Assembly: GCA_907163375.1 (NCBI GenBank)
Contig: CAJQUW010016154.1
Span: 1-64,000, forward strand
From: Prostheceraeus crozeri
Taxonomy: Eukaryota; Platyhelminthes; Polycladida; Euryleptidae
Reading direction: 5' to 3'
DNA: 64,000 nt
Part shown: piece by piece, positions 1 through 14,900 of the stretch
Layout: every line of letters starts with the position of its first letter
How positions within the stretch are numbered: position 1 is the stretch's first letter
Position numbers and translations under genes: made by a program
Notes under the pieces: generated by a model
Seen by the model: the letters and a program-made list of their open reading frames with translations, nothing else
What the model was told of the DNA's origin: nothing
The model's database searches: none

Positions 1-890
1 GTAAAAATCACTTAGGAATCACAGAAATTGGCAAAAAATCAGCATACCTAACAAGTTGACTTTTAAAGAATTTGGATAGGTCAATGGAAGCATGCTAAAG
101 GATGTCCTCGAAGAATTGACTATGAAGTATAATGCATACATACACAATAATCTGATGTGAGTACGATAACCTGATAAAGCAAACCAAGTTTATTGAAATT
201 CGCCTGAAAGCAAGTCAGGTTTTATACTTTACTATAATCACATCGATGTCAATATGATGAAATAAAGCAGCAGTTGAACAAAACAAATAAAAGATTATTA
301 AAAAGATAAAAGAGCCCTCATCAGCCCACCAGACTAAATGTGCAGTTTGTGATTTTCATTCAAAATAAATCTGGAAATTAAACTCCAATAATTTCAATAA
401 AATTTCATGTCCAATTGACTCAGATTAGCATTTGCCGTGAGTCTTTCCAACTGATTTTGTTAATTAAAATAAATCTGAATGCAATTTTAAATGATTCCGC
501 CCACCAGACTATATCATGTAGTTGATCACCTGAAGTATTATGTATTGAGGAGAATATTAACACAGTAGCAGAATTTGAGCTATAAAGTTAGTATAAACCA
601 TCATTAGACGACTAGGGCATAATCCTTTACACCTCCATGCATCAATTTCGATTTTTCTGAATAATATGTGATGGAATTACTGTGTCATGTTTTTAGTGAA
701 TCGCCGCCTTCAACTTGTTGAGTTATCACAATTGGTCGGTTGTCAAAGCTTCTGCATTTTAATTTTTTGTGCATTAACGCGGTGCTTCCATTTACCTTGC
801 AACTAGTGCATTGACAAATGCCATTCACCTTATTTGAGACTATTCTTTAGTTGATTACCCCTTATCAGCTATCACTAGGACGGTCAAAAA
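1..890. other. Non-coding AT-rich stretch
   Basis: No open frame, RNA gene or clear repeat is seen. Two short phrases about a pyrimidine-rich 'cccaccagacta' word recur near 320 and 500, which hints at an old dispersed repeat, but no boundaries are visible. Confidence 0.5.
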
Positions 891-1090
891 GTCAATAAAG
901 TAAAAATACGGTCAAAATATACAAATGAAGTCAATATAGTCAATAGAGTAAAAATAAGGTCAAATGTAGCCAAATAAGGTCAAAAAGTTTGAATAAGACA
1001 GTAAATTTTTCAGGAATCTGGTCTTCCCAGGCGCTAGTTTTAGACACCTGGCCTTCCTAAGCGCTATTTTTAGATCTGGCTTTCCCGAAC
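891..1090 (+). repeat. Two small degenerate tandem repeats
   Basis: A 48-bp unit beginning gtcaata(a/g)agtaaaaata occurs twice head to tail (891-938 and 939-986). From about 1018 a second unit of roughly 30 bp beginning ctgg(t/c)cttcc occurs three times with decay, ending next to the zinc-finger frame that follows. They may be subterminal repeats of the hAT-derived unit downstream; that link is inference. Confidence 0.5.
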
Positions 1091-1208
1091 TCTTTTCAAT
1101 CAAAACAAAAAGCTAGGCTATTGGGACACCAAATATTCTCGTAAGGATTTCAACGCACATAACTACATCTTTTTGTTAATTGACACTGACTATCTTCGAT
1201 TGTTCGAA

Positions 1209-1670
1209 ATGCCCAAGACAGCTGAAAGTGATGCATTCAAGTGCAAAAGAATTACTTGCCAATATCCTCAAGAATTTAAATTAACACCAAGGAATGAACT
1301 TTTCTGTTTGCTTTGCGAATGCCCAGTGAAATACGAGAAGCAGTTTATGATTGACAGTCATCGTAAAAGTGCCAAACATGCGACGAAGTTACAAAGAATT
1401 ACCTCTTTATCATCAGTACCCACCTCATCAAAGCATGAAAGTCAGACCTTCTTGAACTTCAAACCTGATCTGGCTAAGCATGTAACAACAGCGTATTTAG
1501 CCGCTGACATTCCTTTACATAAATTGGAACATCAAGCGATACGAGATTTATTTGATTTTATGGGTCATCATTGCCCATCTGAGTCATCATGTCGGCAACA
1601 TGTGCCAAAACTCTTTCAGTTAGAACAACAGAAATTGTTTCGATATGTGAATGGAGAAAAATTTTTATAA
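1209..1670 (+). pseudogene. CGGBP1-like / hAT N-terminal zinc-finger fragment
   Basis: The frame runs from the first ATG at 1209 to a TAA at 1668-1670 (153 residues). It holds one C2H2-type finger, LFCLLCECPV followed by H-x5-H in SHRKSAKH, then a helical segment starting YLAADIPLHKLEHQAIRDL. This is the layout of CGG-repeat-binding protein 1 and related hAT-derived proteins: a BED/U1-like finger at the N-terminus and an 'a(d)iPl.k..h..l..f' stretch. Such proteins bind DNA in the nucleus. The catalytic hAT RNase H domain and the dimerisation domain are absent downstream, so this is either a CGGBP1-like short gene or the leftover 5' end of a hAT transposon. No splice partner was found. Family placement is by motif only. 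Confidence 0.6.
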
Positions 1671-2746
1671 TGATGGACGAAACGGAAATTTCTGTTCGGA
1701 AGTTCGACGGCGAAGACTGACCCTCCAAATCTAATGTCCCGACACTCAGTGGCCTAGTGTAAACGATAGCTAGAAGTAAGTGACACTAAAGATACATAGG
1801 CCAACGAGCACGTCCCAAAAATGAATAAAGACTTCATTCCTATGTCTTCCATTCTCCGCAAAGTATTGAAGTACCCTTTCGATCCGACCAGTTATGATCC
1901 CTATAATACATACATGCACATACAAAGGACTGACAGATCTGATGGACAGCAAAAAATCAGGACTTCAGTTGTATGCAATATTTTCATTCTTGGCTACTCA
2001 CATTCATAATATGAAATGAGTGATTTTCATCAAGACAGTTGCAGAGCTGTTGGACTGTTGGTTGAAGCTGTTTGCAAAAATACTAATTAAATTTATTCGC
2101 GACCTAAAAATAGCTTTTCACCTATGACGTCTGAAATAAGTTGTGAAAAATGGTTTGAATAGGCCTACACCTATTAGAACTCGAAAATGCCAAGCATCAT
2201 CTTCTCGGTGCAAAGCATTGAGATAAAGATGTAACTCCAATTACAAAGTGGATGTAGGTCATAGCATATGCTATATATCCCAATTGAAACATTACTTACC
2301 ACAATGCCGCTAGCCATTTGTTAGCCATGTTATTTTGGCTGTCTTTGATTGCATAAATGCTACATATAGGCCCAACGTTGATAAAATTGGTTAACTAAGT
2401 TAATCAAACTTCTTTTTCGAATACACGGTGTTTTAGTTTATAGCATCTCAAATTATGGACATTTCTTTCGCACAATTCAATCAAAACTTACATTTGATTT
2501 TCCAATTTTTGATAAATTTCGCATAATAGAGAAATCGTTTTACCAGTAGGCCTGCGTTACAAAACTAGGTAGTGGCACGTACCAATGTCCAAGTGAACAT
2601 TATGTAATATATGTTCATTAATACCCATAAGAAATTAAGGACCAATGAAAATATACACATGTATGGTTTGGTTGACGGAAGGTAGATAGCTTTGCGTGGC
2701 TGATGAGGGTTAATGTGTGAATGACAGCGGAATTGCAAACATCATC
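1671..2746. other. 3' region of the ependymin-related gene, no other feature
   Basis: AT-rich sequence holding only short chance frames. It should include the 3' UTR of the minus-strand gene, but no AATAAA was found in the first 300 bp past the stop. Confidence 0.4.
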
Positions 2747-2910
2747 TTAATAAACTTTCACTGATTTCATCAAAGGGTCCTTAGATGAGATTTTCAGGAC
2801 GTCAACAAAGAAATGAGACTTACACTTTTGATTCAGACAGTTAGATGGTATTTGAAAGACGTTGTCGTCAAAATGTTCTGTGTGATTAGTCAATTTAATG
2901 ATAGCTCCCG
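2747..2910 (-). CDS. Ependymin-related gene, exon 4
   Basis: After a 65-bp intron ending ttttttccag, the exon enters in the matching phase and encodes FDDNVFQIPSNC, the family's C-terminal 'DP.vF..Ps.C' signature. Reading on without splicing gives a stop at 2747-2749. A GTAAGT directly after ..LNQK could instead lead to a tiny last exon further left, which I could not find. Confidence 0.7.
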
Positions 2911-5900
2911 CTGGAAAAAAGACTCTTATTGCATTTTATCAATTTTTAAACGACATAATAATCACCAAGACTTACGAAACGTTACATATTTGATGTAACA
3001 ATTGCCGTCCTTTGTTACTGCGAAATGGTCATAACCGTTTCCTTCTGGAACAGCAAGGTAAGATAATTGCTCGGTATGAGTTATGTTACGTATGTAGAGC
3101 ATCTCCCGTTTTGTAATATTACGAACTCCACCTGAAAGTGTAAGACATTTTGTTGTGACTGTAAAGTGCAGTTTTCAGACTTATTAATGAGCATTTTCAC
3201 GATGTCAATCAAGATGAGAAAATAAACTTCGCCTCAACGTATGATATCATGAGGAAAATAATGAATTTGTTGTGTCAGATACTCACATGAGAATATTCAT
3301 TTTTGAAACTTACATTTGCAATTCAATTGCTGACGCCAAACTATTTAAACTCGGAGCGTCTTAATCAGAGAATTCAGAAATATTGCTCAACATGTACTCT
3401 CTTATGTCAGTTTTTCGGACTTTTCAATAAGCAACAAGCTTTCTCTAAAAATCATGAAATTGCCAGAATTATAATTCGCGATTTCTCAATTCACGCATTT
3501 TCGATAAGATTTGATCAAATTTGATCCTTGGGAACATCAAAAATTCCCAGGGTTGCCGGTAGGAATGTGAAATCCATGGGATTCCCATGTGAATGTGATG
3601 TGAATGGGACGATGTACTGAAACCCACATTGGAAAACCGTGGGAAATTTTTATATCACTAATTGAAAGATTTTAGTACATATATTTTAAGCAGAAGTTGA
3701 TCGCATACATTGTGATCAAGTGCATTCACTCTTAAAGCGTTAATGCGTTGTTCTGAAGTGTTAGCAATAACAACATGATAGCAACTACTGACTTGCCTGC
3801 TGTCATTGTGACTCATTGTTGATCTTTTTTATTGTTAGACCGTACCGGTATAGGACGCGAAGAACCTGTATTCCCTCTCACATCTATTAATCTATTATTG
3901 TTCATCAGGTGAATATGACACGACAGAGATCAATCAACAAGATGTTCATGTTAATAAATCATGCGGATGTATTCATGTTATTGGCTAATCGCCTACATTT
4001 CTGTACCGAGGAGGCTAAAATGCATCCATTTTATTTCACTCTTCGCGCCGTTCGAATGCTGTACGATTAAAGTTGAAGCTTGTGTTGAGGCAATGATCAA
4101 TTTTACAATTTTGTTTTGAAGTTGTGTAGGGCCTATAACGGCTGGCCTATTGTAAGCTTAGAACTAGGTCTAGATAAAGTGGGCAAATCGTGCGTAGGCC
4201 TATTCAGGGACGGTATAAGCTAGCTCATAAATGTTTAAAGTAGGGGCTGCCATATGCTAAGAAAGTTGATGCTCGTGTTGAGTCAATGATTTTAGATATG
4301 AAGTTTAATAGATACATGTAGAAATTGAGGCCTATGAGAAGAGCTCGTCAGCTCGAGTGCATTCAAGGTAGGCTAGACCAATAGTCCATATATGGTTAGG
4401 TCATTGGGTTTTTGAGACGTTTTTAGCATCACCGAATAGGTCCGAATAATCCTCACGTAATAATAGGACCTATATGTCAATTATCTACGACCTACTTGTA
4501 ATCCAACAACTTCATGCAGAAAAATTTTATTACCGGTATGCTTAAAAGTCGGTCTAAGGCTTGCCTCAACTTCAAGGAAAATGTGCATAGGGGTCATGGT
4601 CCAAGGATAAGACCTAGGAGCCTATTGCTATTCCCTATTGCCTATTGATATTATTCCCCCGGTATATAATTTGTCCCATAACAGCGCATCGTATTACATC
4701 CATTATAATATTCATGCCTCTGCATGCATGTTCTTATTATAGGACCTATCAATGACGATCGATAGCTTTCCCGTGGAATGGAATGGGAATGGGACGAAGA
4801 ATTTCTTCCCACCGGCAAGCCTAAAAATTTCACCTTACAAAATGAAGCATCTCAATCAAAATAAATCACTTACATTGAAAAATATTGATAAAGTACAAAT
4901 GAAGTTATAATTAACATAGCTATTCATCAACCAATTCATCTGTGCAGTTATTATATGAACAGCATCAATATACTTCAAACACTACTCATAATTGTTCATA
5001 ACTTTCAAACTACTCATAATATCTTTATAATTATATTATAAATTTTATTTATAAATATCATTTACTATGAATATTATTTTATAATTAGTAATGCTGTGAG
5101 TTTTATGCTAAAGCCTTATCCCAACTTACAAAACACAAAGTGGAGGAGAGAGAGAAAGAGAGAGGACGATGCACATACGAGTAGCAATACTGCGTCTAAC
5201 AGACGAAGTCAAATGAAGCCGATCAAATGGCTACACTTCACGTTATCGTCTCTAATGCAAAAGGTACTTGCATGGGGGTAGAAATTATGCTTAAGTACTT
5301 CTACCTGACGTTTGGTTACGACTTTATTCATTTTTTCAGATTTCAGAATAATTTGAAAACCTGGAGGAGATAACCCATAAGTACTGTGCCAACAAATATT
5401 GCAACATTGGGCCTATAGGCCTATGGTTTCATTTATATGATAAAGGTGATTATTCTGGCTTGAATATTGTAAGTAATGGATAAATAAAGCTACTGGAGCA
5501 CGATGTGAAGGCACCCCAGCTGGGCGAGGGGCATTTTGGATATCTGAATAGGGCGATGTGGGAATCGACCCACTCTCTTAACTTAGTAACATCCTCTTGG
5601 AGGGAATTCATAGATCATAATCCAGTACGTGATTGAATAATAATCCGGCAGCGGAAATATAATCTTACTCATTCATCATGCTCCAATATTAAAAACGCAT
5701 TGAAAAACATACTTTTTTGACAGAACTTTTTCTGTTCAGCATTGAAACTGCTACTGATGCAACTTCCATTACTGTAGAGCGAATACGATTTCCTTTCATT
5801 ATAATCGACAAATACTTTTATTGTGCGAATCCTCGTTGATGGAGTCAAAAAGTGACGATTAGTATATACCAGCTTCTTCGCGACAAAGTCTTCATATAGA

Positions 5901-8900
5901 GTTTCGTTTATCACCTTATCCTGAAAGAAAAAAATTAAGCAAGATAGATTTACAATTATGAAGAACAAGCTTTGTGAATGCACTCGATAATCACTGCAAA
6001 TATGATTGAAAGCTGCAAATGATCAGTTAATAAATGATGAGTAATGACGGGATTTACAATTAGCAAGTTAGTGAAATTTCAATTTCAATATTGGATTACA
6101 GAAATTGATCCGCAGCATGTTCATTTCAAAGAAAGAAGACCCTGTTATAGACGAATTATGTACTGCGGTTGTTCAAGAACTTGTTGTTCTTGGTGTTACT
6201 TTAAATAGCCGTTTCAACTGGAAAGACCACATCAAGATCGTCTGCTCAAAAGCCAATAAACGTTACACCCCCGTGTCCCCCCTTTAAGGGGGCCCGCGCT
6301 GAAATGCGATGTAGTTAGTCCCGCCCTTACAAGTACAAGTACACATAGCCAATTGAATGTGTTCGAGATCTGCTTCATATGATGATATGATCTGCTTCGA
6401 GAAGTAATTACATTTGCCATCGTTGTAAACAATTTATCCCAGGATTTGAAAACTCGTGCGATTTTCTGAATTATGTTTGTAAGAATGAGTTGGATTTTGT
6501 CTATCCAAATTTGGCTATAATGTTACGCACATTCTTTACTATTCCTGTTGCCAGTGCGGAAAGAAGTCTTTCTAAATTGAAGTTGATTAAATTGTTCATC
6601 AGGAGTAGCATGACAGATGAAAGGTTGCCGCTAGCCATTATTTCCATTATGGCCATTATTATCATTATTTAGCCTTTATATCCATAGAAAGTGAAGTTGC
6701 TCGTGAGATTCAGCTGATTTCATTACGCGAAAAGTTCATCATTCTTAAAGAAGAAGGAAATCGTTTTCGTGAATCTATATCTTTGTCAGACTTTTACGAC
6801 TTTTTGCTGTTGTGCTGTATCTTTGCAAAGAAATAATTAGTCACTGCGATCGTTTTAATATTGAAATCATAATGTTTGAAATAGTATTGTGCTGTATTTA
6901 CAAATAAAAAACAAATGATGACAATAGCCTAGAAATGCAAAAATGTTTAATTCAATACATGTTTACATAATGACATTTTACCATATACAATGAGAGCGCA
7001 GTAATTTACGATTTTATAATGATATATTAAGAAATTACTTAGATTTTTCTAATAGTCATCCTCGGGTACATGCCTGTCACCAGTTCTCTTCCTGTGAAAT
7101 TTCAAAGCTTAGGTGAATATGTCTTGAAAACTTACTAGATTTGTATGGTTGAAACATCATCTTGGATTTCCGATTGCTTCACACACTATGCTCGAAGCTT
7201 GCATCTGCTAGGACATTCTATGCCAATAATTTAAAATTCGTCCAATCATAATTCATAATCTTTATTGCATAAAGCTAAAGGAATAACTATGGATACTGCT
7301 ACACCATATAAAAGTATATGGCCATCAAGACATAATGAAAATATAAAGTACTGATTTTAAGGAGTAATCGAATTCCTCAGGCACTCTGAATGGAGTTGCC
7401 ATGTTGCCACACCGATGGGAGAAGGTTATCTCTCTCAGAGGTGACTATATTGAAGGTTGACTTTGTTCGTTTGGTTACTTTATGTTATAATAAATGATTA
7501 TGTTTCACGCGCACGAACTTTTGGGATGACCCTCGTATATGAAACAATTCAGGAGAACTGATATTGTATAATTTTTTAGATAAACACATCAATATTTCAA
7601 CTGAGACGTTTTCACAAGTATTTCAAAATTCCTACAGAATTTCTTAATTCGAAGATGAATGACGCAAATAGAACTCTAATTTTTGAAAATGAACATTTCA
7701 TGAAGAAATATTTTCTATTTCATTGATGCGATTTCCTCTGATGTTTCAGTAAATTTTCTTCATTTTGAAGGGTCATTGAAACTCGGGACCATCGCTTCTG
7801 TTTAATGTTTTCGGTGGGGGGGGGGGAGAGGACGCGATATGCAGCTACGGCACTGGTTATGAGCATCGTCACTCTTATTTAGTGTTTGAAGTGTGGTAAA
7901 TTACCAGTGGTAAATCACCGGTAATTTACCGGTAAGATTGAAATAAATTACCGGTTAATTACCGATACACAATTGATAATTTTTCGGGATTTCCTCATTA
8001 TATTTTGCTATGACAAAATTTCCAAAACACTCACAATTCTCAGGGAGTCTAAAGAATTCAGAGTTCCTTAAAATTACTAAATCATAGCTTATGTATCTAA
8101 CCTATAAATGTATTCAACCAGGTGTGCATATGAATAATTCGATGTTAATAATTATACCCACGGAATTAAACCGGTTGTCTCCTCTTCTGTTTGACTGGAA
8201 AGGAAACATAGGAACATGTAACGTTAATAAAATGGCACAATCTGCTGACGTATTACCATAGCAATCGAACAATAAGCAGTCAGTTCGATATTAAATACAC
8301 CAAATTGTGCGAAGCTTCAGTGACTGTTATCAACCGGATCACACAACAAATAGGCACAGTCGATGTCAAGTTCTACAGAGAAGTTTGTGAGCGTTTTTTC
8401 GTGTGCCTGCTAACATTTTAAATAATGATCGGAGGGCCCAACATTATCGAGAAACGTTTTGCGCGATGATCTGAATTCTTCGAAGCTGAAGGAAATGTGA
8501 CGATCGGAGCATTTTGAAGGAGTTCACAGCAATCCGCAAGTGGTACACGACTATTTCTCCTATCTCTGTAAGGTATTAAAAATTTGTTTTTGCTCACTGA
8601 GTAGGTTCCTGCATACGCCATTTTGGTATATCATTTAGCAATGATTGCTTTGAATCAGTTTGCACTTCTAGTGAAGTGATGCGCTTAAACAATTTAATTA
8701 TGTGATTATACCATTCACTTTACCATCACCAACCCCTATAGCAGTACTAAAGAATAAACTCAAATTCCACGCTAGTTGCTATCTCTTCAACACGCATTTA
8801 AAATCTTCCAATTCTGGTCTCTCATTGGTTGAGACGATCGCTATTGTTCTCTTAACAATGCATTTATGCAATTGTAGCCTGCGCACCTTTTGTCAAATTT

Positions 8901-11900
8901 TGCTAGGTGGCTACGATAGGGACGATATCTGCATATTCTTTCCATTGATGATCTCTCTCTCACTCTCTCATATTATAGTAATATTTTTTTACTAATTATA
9001 TCAAAATACATTTCTTGAAACAATATTTTATCCATGTATCTAAATTTACTACGCATAGATTTCATTCTCCTTCTAACATTGACAACTGTTTGGATTGTAT
9101 TTATAGAAAGCTAAGGATCTGCAGTGTATAATTTACAAAATATTATAGAGCGTGTGGCCTTTCCCTAGAACATTTAGACTGTAATTTCTATTTGCTCATT
9201 TAGAAGCATTTTACTTCATTTACATCAATATCTTCAATAATTTACAATAATCTTCAATAATCTTACATCAACAATTTACCATTCAAATCTTGAATTTAAT
9301 TTCAGACAATCAAAATCAAAGAATGAGGCCGAATGAGGAATCAATTAGGAAGAATCACCATATGATGGAGCGTCTGGCTTTTACCTAGAACAATATTTAT
9401 TTGCCGTCAAACTTTTGATTATCAGATCTATTTGGTGAAAGTTAAACAAACTTCTCCAAATGTCAATTTTTCATTTCTTAATCGCAATATATTTGACAAA
9501 GAATCAGACGTTGAGCAAAATTCAAGGCGTTATCAGAATCAGATAAGCCAAACGTGCATTTCGCTAAAATCAGAGCACATTGGTGCGCTGGATTTGAAGT
9601 TATAAGGACATCAATATAAATTACCGGTAAATTACCTGTAAATTACCGGTAATTTTTAAACACTACTCTTATTACTGCGTTTATTGTTGCAAATTTTGTA
9701 TGACTTTTTATCTCTACTTAAATTTACTTTATTCTGATTTGACAACATTGCATCTGAAGATTTTCATTCATTTTTCAAATATGCACTATATACTACTATT
9801 CTAAATTCGCGGCTGCTGATGCTACAACATCTATAATTTTTTGGTAGCAATTAATTATAAAATGCATTAAAAGCAATTTTATACATGAGTATTGGAAGGT
9901 GTAAAAAATCGCAGTTATTGCAATTTATTGAGTTACAGAAGCATGTGGTTATTTGCGGCAACGGTTTCACTATAGTGGTTAATCAGTTCCGAGACTTATG
10001 TCACTCGGAGAATCCGTCATTAATAATCAGAATTCTATGTTTTCCATAAGTCAATGCTACTTATAATGACAATGTAAATAAAATAATTAGACATTGAGTT
10101 GCATTCTCAATTAGATGATGGAGACATAGCTGCCATTATCATCCAATATCAGGAATCATCAGCACGCCCTGTTCACATCTTTCAGCGTGACACAACTCCC
10201 TATCCAAAGTTGCAGATATGCTGCCTGGGTAAATTTGAGATTAATAAAGCTAGTCAGTGAAATTTCGATAATAGGGAGAAGCGAGCTTCTTCTTTAAACA
10301 GGGAGTTGCGTCGATGTTGAGATAAGTGAACTAGGCATGCAGATGGTTCATTGGATAAAATGGCAGCTATTTAGGTCTGTTTCGATTTTTCAACTGAGGA
10401 TGCACGCAGCTCGATATTTAATTTAATGACTTTATATATGATCAATGACTTTTTATATGATTTTATAATGATTTCAAAATTCAGTAATGACTGCTCAACT
10501 TTGGGTACCTTGGGAAACGTTGGGTGCCTGCTCATTTTCTCTTTTACTTGAATATATTTATATTTCGGCCTAACAAAGGGAGTGTTCGAATATTTTTGAA
10601 AAATCAATGGCTATAGCTCAACTTTGCAAAGGCTTTTTGTGCATCTCAAATTTGATTTCTTCTCTGATAATGTGATGCGTCCACGCAGTAGGAAAGGAGT
10701 TAGAATTGCAATTCACATACGCTTGTAAAATGTCTCAGCCGACTTTTAGTTTCTGGTTTTATTTTGAAACTTTCCGTCCCGTAAATATTTCGAAAGCGTC
10801 TGTCTCGACCATTGCATACGAATTCTAGCATCCCTTCGACTACTATTTTCTGTCTTCAACTTGCTTGTATAATGTCATGCAAAATGCATACGGACAGCGA
10901 GAATGTTCATTGTTGCAGACACTATTCTATAAATGGGCTATTGACGTTTTCTTCCTAATTTCGCGCATGAGCTACATATCATCTGTAATTTGTAGATTGT
11001 CATCCCGGCATCAGTAGAACGATAATGCTTAAGTTATACTTCTAGTCGTCTTGCAGTTTATGGACATCGCAAAATCCCATTTGTTTATGTAGATATGCAG
11101 ATCCATGTGCTTCCGAGTTAGGTAGATTAACCAGCGCTTGGATCTTAACTTTCATTTAATCATTCAAATTGAGATTTGTCATTTTTTTACTTTGATTCCA
11201 CTTTTAAGTCACACATCTTCCAGTGTAGGCCGAAATGTGAATATCCTCGTAGCCGGTAGCTTTACTGATTTGCTGTTAAAGATACACAAACAAAGTTACA
11301 TGACGACAAAGCACAAGACTGATATTATCATAAACTTGCTAATTTGAATCATGGTTGCACATGAGAATGCGTCTGACTGCGTCTGAAAGGCCGATTCCAT
11401 GACAGTTGCAATTAGAAATAAAGTGATAAGCATACATCAACGATTTGTGGCTTTCCGTGATTTCCGTGATAGCATTACCAAATTTATATTAGCAGTTTTG
11501 GAAATGTCGATTAGTCCTACTGTGTGTGCGCACGTTGTATGAAGAACTTGCCTGAATCGCTCTTGACCCTTTCGCGACCATTCCGTTCAGAGCTTGTCAT
11601 ACATGAATTGCTCAAAGTAACCACGATTGGGAAGACGTCAATAGAGAACATTTAAATTGTGCGTGCAGACGACGTCATGGTGACTTCGGACAATGTAATG
11701 AATTTCATTTTGGTCTCGGAAGGGCTAAACATAATGGAAATCTATGTAATTTTATTCTTCTCAAGTTCTATCAACATTTACTTAAATCAGTGTCTGACCG
11801 ACCATCAGTTAAAATTATCATCAACTAACAGATGTTTTTTGGATAGGCCTGCATCTGTCAGTTGGAATAAATACTGAAAAAGAACACTTGTTGAATAGAT

Positions 11901-14900
11901 ATTGAACCGTTTCATCAGATTATAACTAGAACTGGCGAGATGAAAGGGTTCGGTAGTAACTAAAAACAATCAGCAAGAATGACCGAAATACATCATACAC
12001 GTAAGTGATTTTGTCACCGTCTACATTCGTCGGAGTACAATTGAAGTAAGTAGTTGCATTGAAGAAGAAATTAGAAGAATTGTATCTCACTTAATTCACA
12101 AAATTCACGTCTTCATTAAGTAGATTTTGTTGTGTCAAAAATACATTCTGTGAATGTTATTTTATGATCAGGACAGTTCGGAGAAGTTTGTTTGCTACGA
12201 AGCAAGCTACTGTTGTGTGAGAGTTGGAGGCCAAGTCACAAACGCTTTTTTTGTTCTCCTCCCGACTTGAAACAGTGATGCCGTCCGGCTCCAATATTGA
12301 TCAATTTCGGCTGAAGTGGGTAATGAGACAAGTGAGAACTTCGGGTGGATTGAATCTAGACCTGAATTGTGACCGGTTGGCATATGTGGATGATGTCGAT
12401 TTAATGGCCGAGAGCCTGGTAGTCCTGGATAGAAAATAGGTGGATACGGTGAGGGGATGGTTGTGGCGCAGAATCGAATCGAATGGAATTGCAGTGGCAA
12501 ATGGTCTGCATGGCCTGAGACCTCCGGACGGAGTGAGTATATTTCCAGAAAAGCGACAACTCAAAGACGTGTTTAATTTTATATAGATTAAATAATTCTA
12601 AAATAAATACAAAGTAGATATATGCAAGGAAATGAAAGCTAACTTATTTTAAGCACTTTCGACAACTCTAGTCAAAAGAAGATAAGGTCGTTAAGCAAAG
12701 GATGCTAAATAGTCTTGCTTCAAAAGCTAAAAACATTAAATTCATATAGGGGGCCAACTATGAAAGGAGGTTAAGTGAAAATACTGAAATCGAGACATGC
12801 AAAACTGGAAATTAGCATAGATAAGGTAAATGGGTTGATTTTTGTTTTCCTTTATTCAATTCAATAGGAGGAATGTCTGTTTTAAATTCACAAAGAAAGT
12901 GTGATTTTCTTTCGTGTGGTGTGTCAAGTACTTCTTGATTGATTCAAAGTGAAATGACTGAAGTATCAAAGATAACATACTACACCTGACTTTCACTACC
13001 AGCATTTCAGATTTTCATTAAGCAAGTTAGTGAAGTTTCGACGGGCATTCATTAAATACGGCTCGCATCACTTTAAACACACTCGCCTAAGTTAGTGCTC
13101 CTGCAATAATCAAAATTTGACGCTTTTTGCAAACACATTGAAAATAGAATAATTGAATATAAGGCCATTTCATTCAATGCCAGGAATTATCAGAAGGCGT
13201 AATTTACATCTAAGGTCTGCTTCCATTTTTCAACTGACGATGCAATTCAATATTTAATTATTCTATTTATACCAGCATTTCAGTCTACGAATTTATAGCA
13301 ATCTCCTTTTCATAATTTGCATTTTGCAATTAAAGAACTCACAGTCTTACACACAACCCAAATGAAGATAATGACTGGAACAGTCCTATAATATTAGATT
13401 AATTAATATTTTTGGGTAGGCTATATTGGAATGTCAATTAAATCTAATTAAATGATATGTAAGCGAAGAGTTCGACTACTCATCGCTTCATCGGTTTCTC
13501 TGTTCTTGTTCAATTGTGCATCTGTACTAGTATGGACCCAACATGAAACTATGCTGTAGAGCCACATTGATCCATGCAAATACTGACTACATCTTTCATA
13601 TTTTTCAGGAGCCTATTCACATTGGTGGATCGTCCAACTTCCCGAAATCTTCGTTATCGATTGATGGAATGGATATTCGCACGAATGGTTATCATTACGT
13701 ACATTTTCATTATCTTTAAAAGTGTAGTTCAATCAGATTGTTCACCTTTTCTCAATGTCTTCTTCATTGCATGACTATTCGATCTAGCTGGCTTTGACGC
13801 ACTTCTCATGGGATTGGAACTGGAATATAGGACACCGCGAAATAGGAGTTAGAATCTCGTGCGATCATTTGATTTGATGGTTAATATGCTGTGGTTGTCA
13901 TGGGGATAAAGACACCAGCAGTACAAAGAAAATTATTATGTTGAGATCGCATTATTTCCTATCGTGCTGAGTAGTGCGATGATCTAGATTGCCAGAGGTT
14001 GATGTTTCAAAACCGCCAAGAATTGTGCCCATTACATGCACTATAATACGTAAGTAGACCTATCCCTGTATAAATTTTGAAATTTCTATTAATCCTCATC
14101 AGCATTTTGACTGAATTTAAATACATACAAAACTTCAAGCCGAAGCCGTGGCAATTTCTCCCGTCTCCGGCTCCGGGTACAAATTGAAGGAGTGTAATCC
14201 ACGTATAAGTCCCCCTTTGCTTCCATGTCCAATCGTGACGTGATGGAATAACTGGATCGAAGTTAGTCTTTTCTACGACAAATACTTCATGAAAGTGCCA
14301 GTGTGATTGAGGAATTTCATCCCCACTATTCAGTTTTCTTTACTAAATAGATCGAAATTATGAATGATCCCCAATTTCATTTAAATCTGAATTTTATTTT
14401 AGTCTGCTTAAAAATTGGAAGAAACAGGAGTGGCAACATCATGAGACAATCATATCCTCTAAATTGTTGAGCTGAATGTCGCACAGATCAGAGAATAAAA
14501 ATGAGACATTTTTCTTAAGAAGTTCAGGTCAGTGATCTTAAAATATACAGAGCTAGCACCATCAAATTATACTGCCAAAATAAACTACACTATATTTCAA
14601 CTTCGCTGGATATTATGTTGGATGAAAAGACGGATGCACCATTAAGATTTATAACTTCTGATGCTGGTGCGTTAAAATACTCTTCTTCGGTGAATGATTG
14701 ACTTTGAGAGATCTTGACTGATAGAAAATCTTGAGAGTAGGAAGCACCAAGAAATTCGTACCGATTATCAGAGCATCACAGGATCAGGAAGCTGTACAGA
14801 GGTGGACAACTTGCTCGTCCAGTCTTCGTTGCCGAGAAGGGCCGTATATCACTTATTACACCACAGCCTTGCCCCGTGACTCACTCACTTCATAAAATGG

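Noticed and set aside
2813..2998. Plus-strand 61-codon frame
   Set aside because: It is the shadow of ependymin-related exons 3 and 4 and their 65-bp intron on the minus strand.
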